This document shows, piece after piece, positions 42,529 to 49,524 of a stretch of 54,621 nucleotides of DNA (positions are counted from its first letter, which is position 1; each line of letters begins with the position of its first letter). Source of the stretch: Pseudomonadota bacterium (GTDB lineage: Bacteria; Pseudomonadota; Gammaproteobacteria; Burkholderiales; Thiobacillaceae); the NCBI GenBank assembly GCA_030653935.1, contig JAURYL010000077.1, positions 1 through 54,621 on the forward strand, given 5' to 3'. The position numbers and the translations under genes were made by a program. The notes beneath the pieces are model-generated. The model was given only the letters and a program-made list of their open reading frames with translations, had not been told where the DNA came from and made no database searches.

Positions 42529-43881
42529 TCAATGCTTGTTCATCCCCAGCTTGTTTTCCAGGTAGTGGATGCTGTAGCCGCCTTCCAACACCGCCTGGTC
42601 CACCAGCAGATCCTGGTGCAGCGGGATATTGGTCTTGATGCCTTCGACGATCATTTCAGACAGGGCGATGCGCATGCGGGCGATGGCCTGCTCGCGGGTG
42701 GCGCCGTAGGTGATCAGCTTGCCGATCATCGAGTCGTAGTGCGACGGCACGTAGTAGTTCTGGTAGACGTGCGAATCCACGCGCACGCCGGGGCCGCCGG
42801 GGGCGTGATAGAGACTGATGCGGCCGGGCGAGGGCATGAAGGTGGCCGGGTCTTCGGCGTTGATGCGGCATTCGATGGAATGGCCGCGGAACTGGATGTC
42901 TTTCTGCTTGTTCGCCAGCGGCAGGCCGGCGGCGATGCGGATGCTTTCCTGAACGATGTCGACGCCGGTGATGAATTCGGTCACCGGGTGTTCTACCTGT
43001 ACGCGGGTGTTCATCTCGATGAAGAAAAATTCGCCGTCTTCATAGAGAAATTCGAAAGTGCCGGCGCCGCGATAACCGATCTTGCGGCAGGCCTCGGCGC
43101 AGCGTTCGCCGATTTTGTTGCGCATTTTCGGGTCCAGGCCCGGCGCCGGGGCTTCTTCCAGCACCTTCTGGTGGCGCCGCTGCATGGAACAGTCGCGCTC
43201 GCCCAGGTGGATGGCGTTGCCGTGCGTGTCGGAGAGCACCTGGATTTCGATGTGGCGCGGGTTGCCGAGGAATTTTTCCATGTAGACCATGGGGTTGCCG
43301 AAGGTCGCCGCCGCCTCACCCTGGGTCAGTTGCACGGACTGGACCAGATGCGCTTCGGTATGCACCACGCGCATACCGCGCCCGCCGCCACCGCCCGCCG
43401 CCTTGATGATGACCGGGTAGCCGACATCTCGCGCCATCCGCAGCCATTCGTCCGGGTCTTCCTCGCTCAGGGCGCCTTCTGAACCGGGCACCACCGGCAC
43501 GCCGGAGGCCTTCATGGCGTCCTTGGCGGAAACCTTGTCGCCCATCAGGCGGATGGTTTCCGGACGCGGGCCGATGAATACGAAACCGGAGTTTTCCACC
43601 CGCTCGGCGAAGCCGGCGTTCTCCGAAAGAAAACCGTAACCGGGGTGGATGGCCTCGGCGTCGGTCACCTCGGCGGCGGCGATGATGGCGGGAACGTGCA
43701 GATAGCTCTTGGCCGACGGTGCCGGCCCGATGCACACCGATTCATCGGCAAGCCGAACGTATTTGGCTTCGGCATCCGCCTCGGAATACACCGCGACGGT
43801 TTTGATGCCCATCTCACGGCAGGCGCGCTGGATGCGCAGCGCTATTTCGCCGCGGTTGGCGATCAGGACTTTTTCAAACAT
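42529..43881 (-). CDS. accC: Acetyl-CoA carboxylase, biotin carboxylase subunit
   Basis: A 450-residue ATP-grasp enzyme that carboxylates the biotin on AccB with ATP and bicarbonate, feeding malonyl-CoA to fatty acid synthesis. Signatures are [35 protein letters not shown] (the glycine-rich ATP lid) and the active-site region [16 protein letters not shown]. The length is normal. accB lies upstream on the same strand. The accB-accC gap is unusually long and contains a partial copy of this gene's own 5' end. Confidence 0.97.
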   Translation of the reverse strand: MFEKVLIANRGEIALRIQRACREMGIKTVAVYSEADAEAKYVRLADESVCIGPAPSAKSYLHVPAIIAAAEVTDAEAIHPGYGFLSENAGFAERVENSGFVFIGPRPETIRLMGDKVSAKDAMKASGVPVVPGSEGALSEEDPDEWLRMARDVGYPVIIKAAGGGGGRGMRVVHTEAHLVQSVQLTQGEAAATFGNPMVYMEKFLGNPRHIEIQVLSDTHGNAIHLGERDCSMQRRHQKVLEEAPAPGLDPKMRNKIGERCAEACRKIGYRGAGTFEFLYEDGEFFFIEMNTRVQVEHPVTEFITGVDIVQESIRIAAGLPLANKQKDIQFRGHSIECRINAEDPATFMPSPGRISLYHAPGGPGVRVDSHVYQNYYVPSHYDSMIGKLITYGATREQAIARMRIALSEMIVEGIKTNIPLHQDLLVDQAVLEGGYSIHYLENKLGMNKH

Positions 43882-44003
43882 GGGTGGTCTCCGCGTCGAA
43901 ATAGCGCAGGCGGCTTGCCGCCGCCGCGCGATTTAGCTTCGCTGCTGCGCCGCCTGCCGGCGGCTGGTCGCCACGGTTGGCGATCAGTACTTTTTCAAAC
44001 ATG
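43847..44003. repeat. 36-bp direct repeat of the accC 5' end
   Basis: Positions 43847-43882 (start of accC) and 43968-44003 match at 34 of 36 bases. Between the two copies lies G/C-rich palindromic sequence (AGGCGGCTTGCCGCCGCC, CGCCTGCCGGCGG). The pattern fits either a tandem duplication later split by a repeat element or an insertion with an unusually long target duplication. Confidence 0.85.
43874..44002 (-). CDS. 42-codon mini-ORF carrying a copy of the AccC N-terminus
   Basis: ATG at 44002 opens a frame of 42 codons. The first 11 residues are [11 protein letters not shown], identical to AccC. The next ~30 are Ala/Arg/Pro-rich ([20 protein letters not shown] and beyond) and come from the palindromic insert. 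The TGA stop overlaps the true accC ATG by 8 bases, so ribosomes finishing it would be placed at the accC start. It has the same upstream nucleotides as a gene start but no strong Shine-Dalgarno sequence. It may be a meaningless duplication scar or a coupling leader for accC. Confidence 0.4.
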   Translation of the reverse strand: MFEKVLIANRGDQPPAGGAAAKLNRAAAASRLRYFDAETTHV

Positions 44004-44053
44004 ACAGATACCTCTAGCGTTGCAGCACCGGCTGGAAGCCGGCGCTACATCCG

Positions 44054-44521
44054 TCAACCGATGATGAACAGCGGCTCGCCATATTCCACCGGCTGGCCGT
44101 TCTCGATCAGGATGGCCTTGATCACGCCGCCTTCGTCCGCCTCGATCTCGTTCATGAGCTTCATGGCTTCGATGATGCATAGCGTGTCGCCGGCCTTGAC
44201 CGTCTGGCCCACTTCCACGAAGGACTTGGAATTGGGCGAGGGGGTGCGATAGAAGGTGCCGACCATGGGTGACTTCACCACATGGCCTTCCGGAACCGCC
44301 GGTTCGATGGCTTCGGCCACGGCGGCGGGCGCGGCGGCCACGCCCTGTTGCGGGTACATCGGCATCATGCCCGGCTGCATCATGGGCATGCCGGCGTAGA
44401 CGGTCTGGCCGGCCACTGTGCGGGTGATGCGGACTTTTTCCTCGCCCTCGGTGATTTCCAGTTCGGCGATGCCGGAATCCTGGACCAGGTCGATGAGTTT
44501 TTTGAGCTTGCGGAGATCCAT
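44054..44521 (-). CDS. accB: Acetyl-CoA carboxylase biotin carboxyl carrier protein
   Basis: A 155-residue carrier. The N-terminal [20 protein letters not shown], a Pro/Ala/Met-rich linker and the biotinyl domain are all present. The biotinylated Lys lies in [15 protein letters not shown]. The thumb-loop region ([14 protein letters not shown]) typical of AccB is present. It follows aroQ by 4 bp and precedes accC, the usual aroQ-accB-accC order. The start is MDLRKLKKL. Confidence 0.96.
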   Translation of the reverse strand: MDLRKLKKLIDLVQDSGIAELEITEGEEKVRITRTVAGQTVYAGMPMMQPGMMPMYPQQGVAAAPAAVAEAIEPAVPEGHVVKSPMVGTFYRTPSPNSKSFVEVGQTVKAGDTLCIIEAMKLMNEIEADEGGVIKAILIENGQPVEYGEPLFIIG

Positions 44522-44525
44522 GTAC

Positions 44526-45023
44526 TTATTCCTCCAAGGCGTTGAGGGCATAGCCCAGCGCGAAAAGGTAGCCCATCGCGCCCAGGCCCGAGATCACACC
44601 GGCCGCGAGATCGGAAAAATACGAATGCTTGCGGAAGGCTTCGCGGGCGTGGACGTTTGACAGGTGTACTTCGATGAAAGGGATGGCCACCGCCGCCAGC
44701 GCGTCGCGCAGGGCCACGCTGGTATGGGTGAACGCGGCGGGGTTGATGATGATGTAGGCGACGGCTTGATCGCGCGCGGCATGGATACGGTCGATCAACG
44801 CGTACTCGGCATTGCTCTGGAAACATTCCACGTCGACGCCGACGGCAGTGCCTTGCTCGATCAAAGCGGAGTCGATTTCGGCCAGGGTCTGATGACCGTA
44901 ATGCCCGGGTTCGCGGGTGCCCAGCAGGTTCAGGTTGGGGCCGTGCAGAACCAGGATGCTTTTGCCCGCCGGCGATGGGCTGGGCTGTTCTGAAGCTTGT
45001 TTCGGCGTGCGCTTGCGTGGCAT
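44526..45023 (-). CDS. aroQ: 3-dehydroquinate dehydratase, type II
   Basis: A 165-residue enzyme of the shikimate pathway, converting 3-dehydroquinate to 3-dehydroshikimate. It contains [19 protein letters not shown] (the lid loop with Arg and Tyr), [30 protein letters not shown] and [19 protein letters not shown]. The ~20-residue Lys/Pro/Ser-rich N-terminal extension ([20 protein letters not shown]) is longer than in typical ~145-residue enzymes. An internal start near residue 20 is not provided by a Met. Confidence 0.95.
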   Translation of the reverse strand: MPRKRTPKQASEQPSPSPAGKSILVLHGPNLNLLGTREPGHYGHQTLAEIDSALIEQGTAVGVDVECFQSNAEYALIDRIHAARDQAVAYIIINPAAFTHTSVALRDALAAVAIPFIEVHLSNVHAREAFRKHSYFSDLAAGVISGLGAMGYLFALGYALNALEE

Positions 45024-45118
45024 CTAAGAGCTGGCCGGCTGGTGGGAAACGGCGGCGATTGTGCCGTAAATCACACCTTAAAGTCTAGAAAGCGGCATGC
45101 TCCAGGCAAATCAAGGCG

Positions 45119-46096
45119 TTAACGGGAATGGCCAGGGAAAAGCCGGGAAAACGTCGTAGCCACCGCTGCCGGCGTCAATTCTTCGGGCCGCGAAAGATTG
45201 ATCAGCGCGGGCGCGTCCGCTTCCGCGTAGGCGCCGAAACGCGCCGGCGGCGTCGCCGGATAGAGGCCGACACCGGGTTTGCGGAAGGCCGCCGCCAGAT
45301 GCATCAGGCCGGTATCGACGCCGATCACACCGCGCGCGGCGGCGATCAGGCCGCCCAGTTCGGCCAACCCCAGTTTCGGCAGAACGATGGCGCCGGCCAG
45401 GTTCGCCGCCAAGCGTTCGGCGCGCGCTTTTTCCCGCGCGTTTCCCCAGGGCAGGGCGACGCCGAGACCGAGCGCGGTGATGCGCGCCAGCAAGTCCATC
45501 CAGTCGCTTTCCGGATATTCCTTTTCCGCGCGGGCGGTGCCATGCAGGCAGACCACGTAATCCGCCGCCAGGCCGGCGACCGGGTACGGCGCGGGGGCGG
45601 TGACGCCGTAGCGAAGTCCGGCTTCCGCGCCCATCGGGTAACCCAGCGCCTGAGCGGCGAGCAGACGATTGCGGCTGATGGCATGCAGTTCGCGCGGCGC
45701 CAGGTAACGGCGCGCATAGGCCAGGCAGGCCAGGGGCTCGCGGGCGCTGCCTCGCGCCAGGCCGGCGCGAGGACCGCGCGCGAGGCTGGCCACCCATGCG
45801 CTCTTGATCAGGCCCTGGGCATCCAGGACCAGGTCGTATTCCCGCGTTTGCAGTGTGTGGCGAAATGTCGCTATCTCCGCCCAGGTTGCGCGTTGTCCGA
45901 GATTGCGCCGCCAGCGCCGCAGCGCCGAGGGAATCACTCGCGCCACCACCGGATGCCAGGCGGGAATGGCGGCGAATCCTTCCTCCACCACCCAATCGAC
46001 GCGCAGATCGGGAACATGGCCGGCCGCTTCGCTCAGGGCCGGTAGCAGGTGGACGACATCGCCCAGCGAAGTCATCTTGATGACGAGGAGATTCAT
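45119..46096 (-). CDS. waaC: Lipopolysaccharide heptosyltransferase I
   Basis: A 325-residue GT9 glycosyltransferase that adds the first heptose to Kdo2-lipid A. MNLLVIKMTSLGDVVHLLPA is the family N-terminus. HGTARAEKEYPESDWMDLLA and GVIGVDTGLMHLAAAFRKP form the nucleotide-sugar site. VLDAQGLIKSAWVA is also typical. The length is normal. It is divergent from the signalling operon across 232 bp. Confidence 0.93.
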   Translation of the reverse strand: MNLLVIKMTSLGDVVHLLPALSEAAGHVPDLRVDWVVEEGFAAIPAWHPVVARVIPSALRRWRRNLGQRATWAEIATFRHTLQTREYDLVLDAQGLIKSAWVASLARGPRAGLARGSAREPLACLAYARRYLAPRELHAISRNRLLAAQALGYPMGAEAGLRYGVTAPAPYPVAGLAADYVVCLHGTARAEKEYPESDWMDLLARITALGLGVALPWGNAREKARAERLAANLAGAIVLPKLGLAELGGLIAAARGVIGVDTGLMHLAAAFRKPGVGLYPATPPARFGAYAEADAPALINLSRPEELTPAAVATTFSRLFPGHSR

Positions 46097-46166
46097 GGCT
46101 GCGAAGATAGCAGAACGAGGATCGCGGACGTTCCGCCCGCGGTGTTTTTCAATGTAGGCATTTCCC

Positions 46167-46193
46167 TCAAGTTATTTGTCCGCCAGTCGCTAA
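46167..46193 (+). promoter_or_regulatory. Candidate sigma-28 (FliA) promoter of the signalling operon
   Basis: TCAAGTTA, exactly 11 bp, GTCGCTAA. The first element matches the flagellar/motility sigma-28 -35 consensus (TAAAGTTT, TCAAGTTT in variants), and the second agrees with GCCGATAA at 6 of 8 positions. The predicted transcript would begin at or near GGGGCC (46194), the first base of the leader hairpin. Confidence 0.5.
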
Positions 46194-46243
46194 GGGGCCA
46201 TAAGTGAGTGACCAGAACATTCCGGTCATTCGTTTACGGCCCC
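46194..46243 (+). promoter_or_regulatory. Leader hairpin of the signalling operon
   Basis: A 20-position stem: 46194-46213 with 46224-46243. There are 16 Watson-Crick pairs, three G-U pairs and one A-C mismatch around a 10-nt loop (AGAACATTCC). The 3' arm contains ATTCGTTTACGGCC, shared with the hairpin before pilY1. G-U pairs in the stem favour an RNA structure over a DNA operator. The remaining leader to 46328 shows nothing further that I can assign. Confidence 0.6.
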
Positions 46244-46328
46244 CACAAACTTTGTCAGACACGCTCAGCCCTCACACCATGCAAACACAAGCAGTCTCCG
46301 TGTATCGCCGCCCAGCGGGAGCCCGCGC

Positions 46329-47537
46329 GTGAGCGTGCCGCCCAGCCAGGAGTTGGAGTCCGCCCTGAGTCAGGCGCTGGCGCGCGGCGAGCTGGAGTTG
46401 TTTTTTCAGGCCAAGGCGGACCTGCACAATGGCCGTGTGGCCGGGGCGGAGGCCTTGCTGCGCTGGCGGCGTGGCGGGACGCTTGCACAACCGGCCGAGT
46501 TCATTCATGTGGCCGAGCGGTCCGGGCTGATCGTGCCGATCGGCGCCTGGGTCATCGATACGGCTTGCGCCCGCCTGCGTGCCTGGGCTGATCAGGGATT
46601 CGAGGAAACCCGTGTGGCGGTGAACGTCTCCGCCCAGCAGTTTCATGCCGGTGACCTGGAGGCGGTGGTGGCCGGGGCGCTGACGCGGCATGGGGTGAAG
46701 CCGGCCAGTCTGGAACTGGAATTGACTGAAAGCATGCTGATGCACGATCCCGATGCCACCACCGTGCTGCTGCACCGGCTCAAGCATCTCGGCGTCAAGC
46801 TGTCGCTGGACGATTTCGGCACCGGCTATTCCTGTTTCGCCTATCTCTGCCGATTCCCCATCGACACGCTGAAAATTGACCAGTCGTTTGTCCGCGATAT
46901 GGTCACGCAGGCCAACACCGCCAGCATCGTCGCGGCCATCATCGCCCTGGCGCACAAGCTGCGCCTGCATGTGGTCGCCGAGGGGGTGGAGAACGAGGCG
47001 CAGCTCGGCTATCTCCGAAAACTCGGTTGCGACGAAATCCAGGGTTATCTGTTCAGCCGCCCCCTCCCCGAAGCCGACTACCTCGCCCTGCTCGCCCAGG
47101 GCAAGGCCGTGCCGGGCCAGGCGGCGCCGGAGAACGGGACGCGTACCCTGCTGCTGGTCGATGACGAGCCGGGCATCCTCGCATCGCTGCGCCGCATGCT
47201 CCGCAAGGAAGGCTATCGCATCCTCACTGCCGACAGTGCAGCCGAAGGCTTGGCGTTGTTGGCGCTGGAAGACGTGCAGGTGGTGATTTCCGACCAGCGC
47301 ATGCCCGGCATGAGCGGCAGCGAATTCCTGACACGGGTCAAGGACATGCACCCGGACTGCGTGCGCATCATCCTCTCCGGCCAGGCCGACATGGCCTCGG
47401 TGCTGGACGCCATCAACAATGGCGCGGTTTACAAGTTTTTGACCAAGCCCTGGGACGACGAGCAATTGCGTGATCGCATCCGCGAAGCTTTCCGTGTCCA
47501 GGCCGCGCTCACTTCAGTGAATCTCCCGCCGCCATGA
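46329..47537 (+). CDS. EAL phosphodiesterase fused to a receiver domain
   Basis: A 402-residue cytoplasmic protein from a GTG start. Residues ~8-255 are an EAL domain with every catalytic position kept: AEALLRW, NVSAQQF, ELTESML, LDDFGTGYS, LKIDQSF and AEGVEN. A CheY-like receiver is at ~272-395 (LLLVDDEPG, phospho-acceptor in VVISDQRMPGMSG, then KFLTKPWDD). Receiver placement at the C-terminus, after EAL, is the less common order. It should hydrolyse c-di-GMP to pGpG under control of phosphorylation. Its stop overlaps the next start (ATGA). Confidence 0.92.
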   Translation: MSVPPSQELESALSQALARGELELFFQAKADLHNGRVAGAEALLRWRRGGTLAQPAEFIHVAERSGLIVPIGAWVIDTACARLRAWADQGFEETRVAVNVSAQQFHAGDLEAVVAGALTRHGVKPASLELELTESMLMHDPDATTVLLHRLKHLGVKLSLDDFGTGYSCFAYLCRFPIDTLKIDQSFVRDMVTQANTASIVAAIIALAHKLRLHVVAEGVENEAQLGYLRKLGCDEIQGYLFSRPLPEADYLALLAQGKAVPGQAAPENGTRTLLLVDDEPGILASLRRMLRKEGYRILTADSAAEGLALLALEDVQVVISDQRMPGMSGSEFLTRVKDMHPDCVRIILSGQADMASVLDAINNGAVYKFLTKPWDDEQLRDRIREAFRVQAALTSVNLPPP

Positions 47538-48343
47538 GCATATCGAACGATCCGCTTCCGTCTCGCACCCTGTTGCTGGTGGATGACGAGCCGAACATCC
47601 TCACCGCGCTGCAACGCGCGCTGCGACGCGATGGTTACCGCATCCTCGCCACTGACGATCCGCTCAAGGGGCTGGAGATGCTCGCCGGCGAGCCGGTGGA
47701 CGTCATTCTTTCCGACCAGCGCATGCCCGGCATGAGCGGCGTGGAGTTTCTCCGCCGAGCGAAGGAGACTCACCCTGAAACCATGCGCATCGTGCTATCG
47801 GGGTATACCGATCTGCAATTCATCACCGATGCCATCAACGAAGGCGCGATCTATAAATTCCTGACCAAACCCTGGGATGACGAACAACTGCGTGAGCAGA
47901 TCCGCGAGGCTTTCCGCAGCAAGGAGGCCGCGGATGAAAACCTTCGCCTGAACCAGGCGTTGCAAGCGGCCAATGTCGAATTGCAGGCGCATGTCAGCGA
48001 ACAGGCGCGCCAGGCGCGCCAGATCGAAACCGTGCTGGATACGCTCCAGGAAGTGCTGCAACTGATTCCCTGGCCGATTCTCGGCGTCGATGAGGAGGGG
48101 ATGATCGCGCTCTCCAACAGCGCCGCCGATACCAGCCTGGGCGGGAATGACCCGCTTCTCGGGCGCGAAGCGCGCGAGGCGCTGCCGGAAGCCATGCGCA
48201 CCTGGCTGGCCGCGCCGGCGGCTATTCCTGAAAAAATCCACTTCGAAGATCGTTGGTATCGCGTGATCTACAAACCCATGGGCCTGCGCTCACGCTCGCG
48301 CGGTGTGCTGCTTGCCCTGCAACCCTGTGAGACACCCGCATGA
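47534..48343 (+). CDS. Receiver-coiled coil-PAS response regulator
   Basis: A 269-residue protein. The receiver at ~10-130 (LLLVDDEPNIL, acceptor in VILSDQRMPGMSG, YKFLTKPWDDEQLREQIREA) is closely similar to the receiver of the preceding gene, which suggests module duplication. A coiled coil follows (residues ~135-170), then a short PAS-like domain (QLIPWPILGVDEEGMIALSN). No output enzyme or DNA-binding domain is visible, so it may act by protein contact. It overlaps both neighbours by 4 bp. Confidence 0.82.
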   Translation: MSISNDPLPSRTLLLVDDEPNILTALQRALRRDGYRILATDDPLKGLEMLAGEPVDVILSDQRMPGMSGVEFLRRAKETHPETMRIVLSGYTDLQFITDAINEGAIYKFLTKPWDDEQLREQIREAFRSKEAADENLRLNQALQAANVELQAHVSEQARQARQIETVLDTLQEVLQLIPWPILGVDEEGMIALSNSAADTSLGGNDPLLGREAREALPEAMRTWLAAPAAIPEKIHFEDRWYRVIYKPMGLRSRSRGVLLALQPCETPA

Positions 48344-48657
48344 AAACGGAGCATCTGGCGCTGGAACACGTCACACCCGGCATGTTGCTGGGCGGCGATG
48401 TCATCGATGCCAACGGCGCCGTGCTGCTGGCCGCCGGCAGCGCGTTGTCCGAGTCCCTGCTCGCGGCGCTGGGCCGGCGCGGCATACGCCAGGTCGAGGT
48501 GACGCGGGTGGAACAGCTTTCCGAGTCGGAACGAGAGGCTCGGCGCGAGGCGGTTCGCGCCCGGCTGGCGCATCTGTTTCGCGGCGCCGGCGAGACGGAA
48601 GCGGGGCGTTTCCTGTTCGAAGTCGTGCTCGACTACCGCATGGAGCAACTAGGATGA
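48340..48657 (+). CDS. Small protein like the N-terminal domain of HD-GYP/HDOD proteins
   Basis: A 105-residue soluble protein. LEHVTPGMLLGGDVIDANGA followed by VLLAAGSALSESLLAALGRRG and IRQVEV resembles the small domain that commonly precedes HD-GYP domains, here as a free protein. A charged C-terminal helix follows. Both ends overlap neighbours by ATGA, so tight co-translation with the HDOD protein is expected. The function is unknown, and a regulatory partner of the HD-type proteins of this operon is plausible. Confidence 0.7.
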   Translation: MKTEHLALEHVTPGMLLGGDVIDANGAVLLAAGSALSESLLAALGRRGIRQVEVTRVEQLSESEREARREAVRARLAHLFRGAGETEAGRFLFEVVLDYRMEQLG

Positions 48658-49508
48658 CGCCGCTGACCCTGGAAGAAGTGCTGGCGGACATCCGCCAACT
48701 GCCTTCGCTGCCGGCGGTGGTCGGTGAGTTGATTCGCACCCTGGACAACGAATCTGCCGGGATCGAGCAACTCGCCGAAGGCATTGCCAAGGATCAGTCC
48801 CTGGCCGCGCGCGCATTGCGTGTCGCCAATTCGCCCTTCTACGGCATCCAGCACAAGGTGGCGAGTATCCATGACGCCATCGTCATTCTCGGTTTTCGCG
48901 CCGTCGGCAGCCTGGTGATGGCGGCCTCGGTGACCCGTTACTTCACGCCGCCGCCGGAGATGGCGTTCGACCCGATGCGCTTCTGGCGACACGGCATCGG
49001 CGCCGCGCTGTGCGCGCGGGCGCTGGCGCGGGAGGTGGGACTCGATCCGGAAGCCGCCTTTACCGCCGGCTTGTTGCATGACATTGGTGTCCTGATGCTG
49101 CTCACCACGCGGCCGGAGCACTACGCCGAAGTGCTCGCGGCGCGCCGGGAGCGGGATTGCCATCTGGTCGTGGTGGAGCGGGAACTGCTCGGTTTCGACC
49201 ATGCGACGGCGGGCGCCGCGCTGGCGGATCGTTGGCGGCTTCCGGAGGAAATCGTGCGCGCGGTGGCGTTGCACCATGCGCCCGGGCCGGATCGGGAGAG
49301 CAGCGTCAGGCCCGCCCTGGACGATATCGTGCATGTCGCCAACATCCTCGCCCATGCGCTCGACCTGGCGGAGGACCCCGATGCCCTGGTGCCGTCCCTG
49401 GATGTCTCGGCCTGGCGTCGTCTCGGCCTGGACGAGTCAACCTTGAAAGCCCTCCTGCCCGGTATCGAACAGGCGCATGAAGGCTATTGCGCCATGTTGG
49501 CGGCCTGA
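48654..49508 (+). CDS. HDOD domain signalling protein
   Basis: A 284-residue protein with an HDOD domain at ~10-210: LPSLPAVVGELIRTLDNESA, the DQSLAARALRVANSPFYG signature, VILGFRAVGSLVMAASV and GLLHDIGVLML. HDOD domains are HD-related, usually non-catalytic, and act in signalling cascades of motility and surface behaviour. The HD pair is present here (LLHDIG), but other phosphodiesterase metal ligands cannot be verified by eye. The start is fixed by overlap with the upstream gene. The frame further upstream belongs to other genes. Confidence 0.87.
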   Translation: MTPLTLEEVLADIRQLPSLPAVVGELIRTLDNESAGIEQLAEGIAKDQSLAARALRVANSPFYGIQHKVASIHDAIVILGFRAVGSLVMAASVTRYFTPPPEMAFDPMRFWRHGIGAALCARALAREVGLDPEAAFTAGLLHDIGVLMLLTTRPEHYAEVLAARRERDCHLVVVERELLGFDHATAGAALADRWRLPEEIVRAVALHHAPGPDRESSVRPALDDIVHVANILAHALDLAEDPDALVPSLDVSAWRRLGLDESTLKALLPGIEQAHEGYCAMLAA

Positions 49509-49524
49509 TCCGCGGTACTCACGA

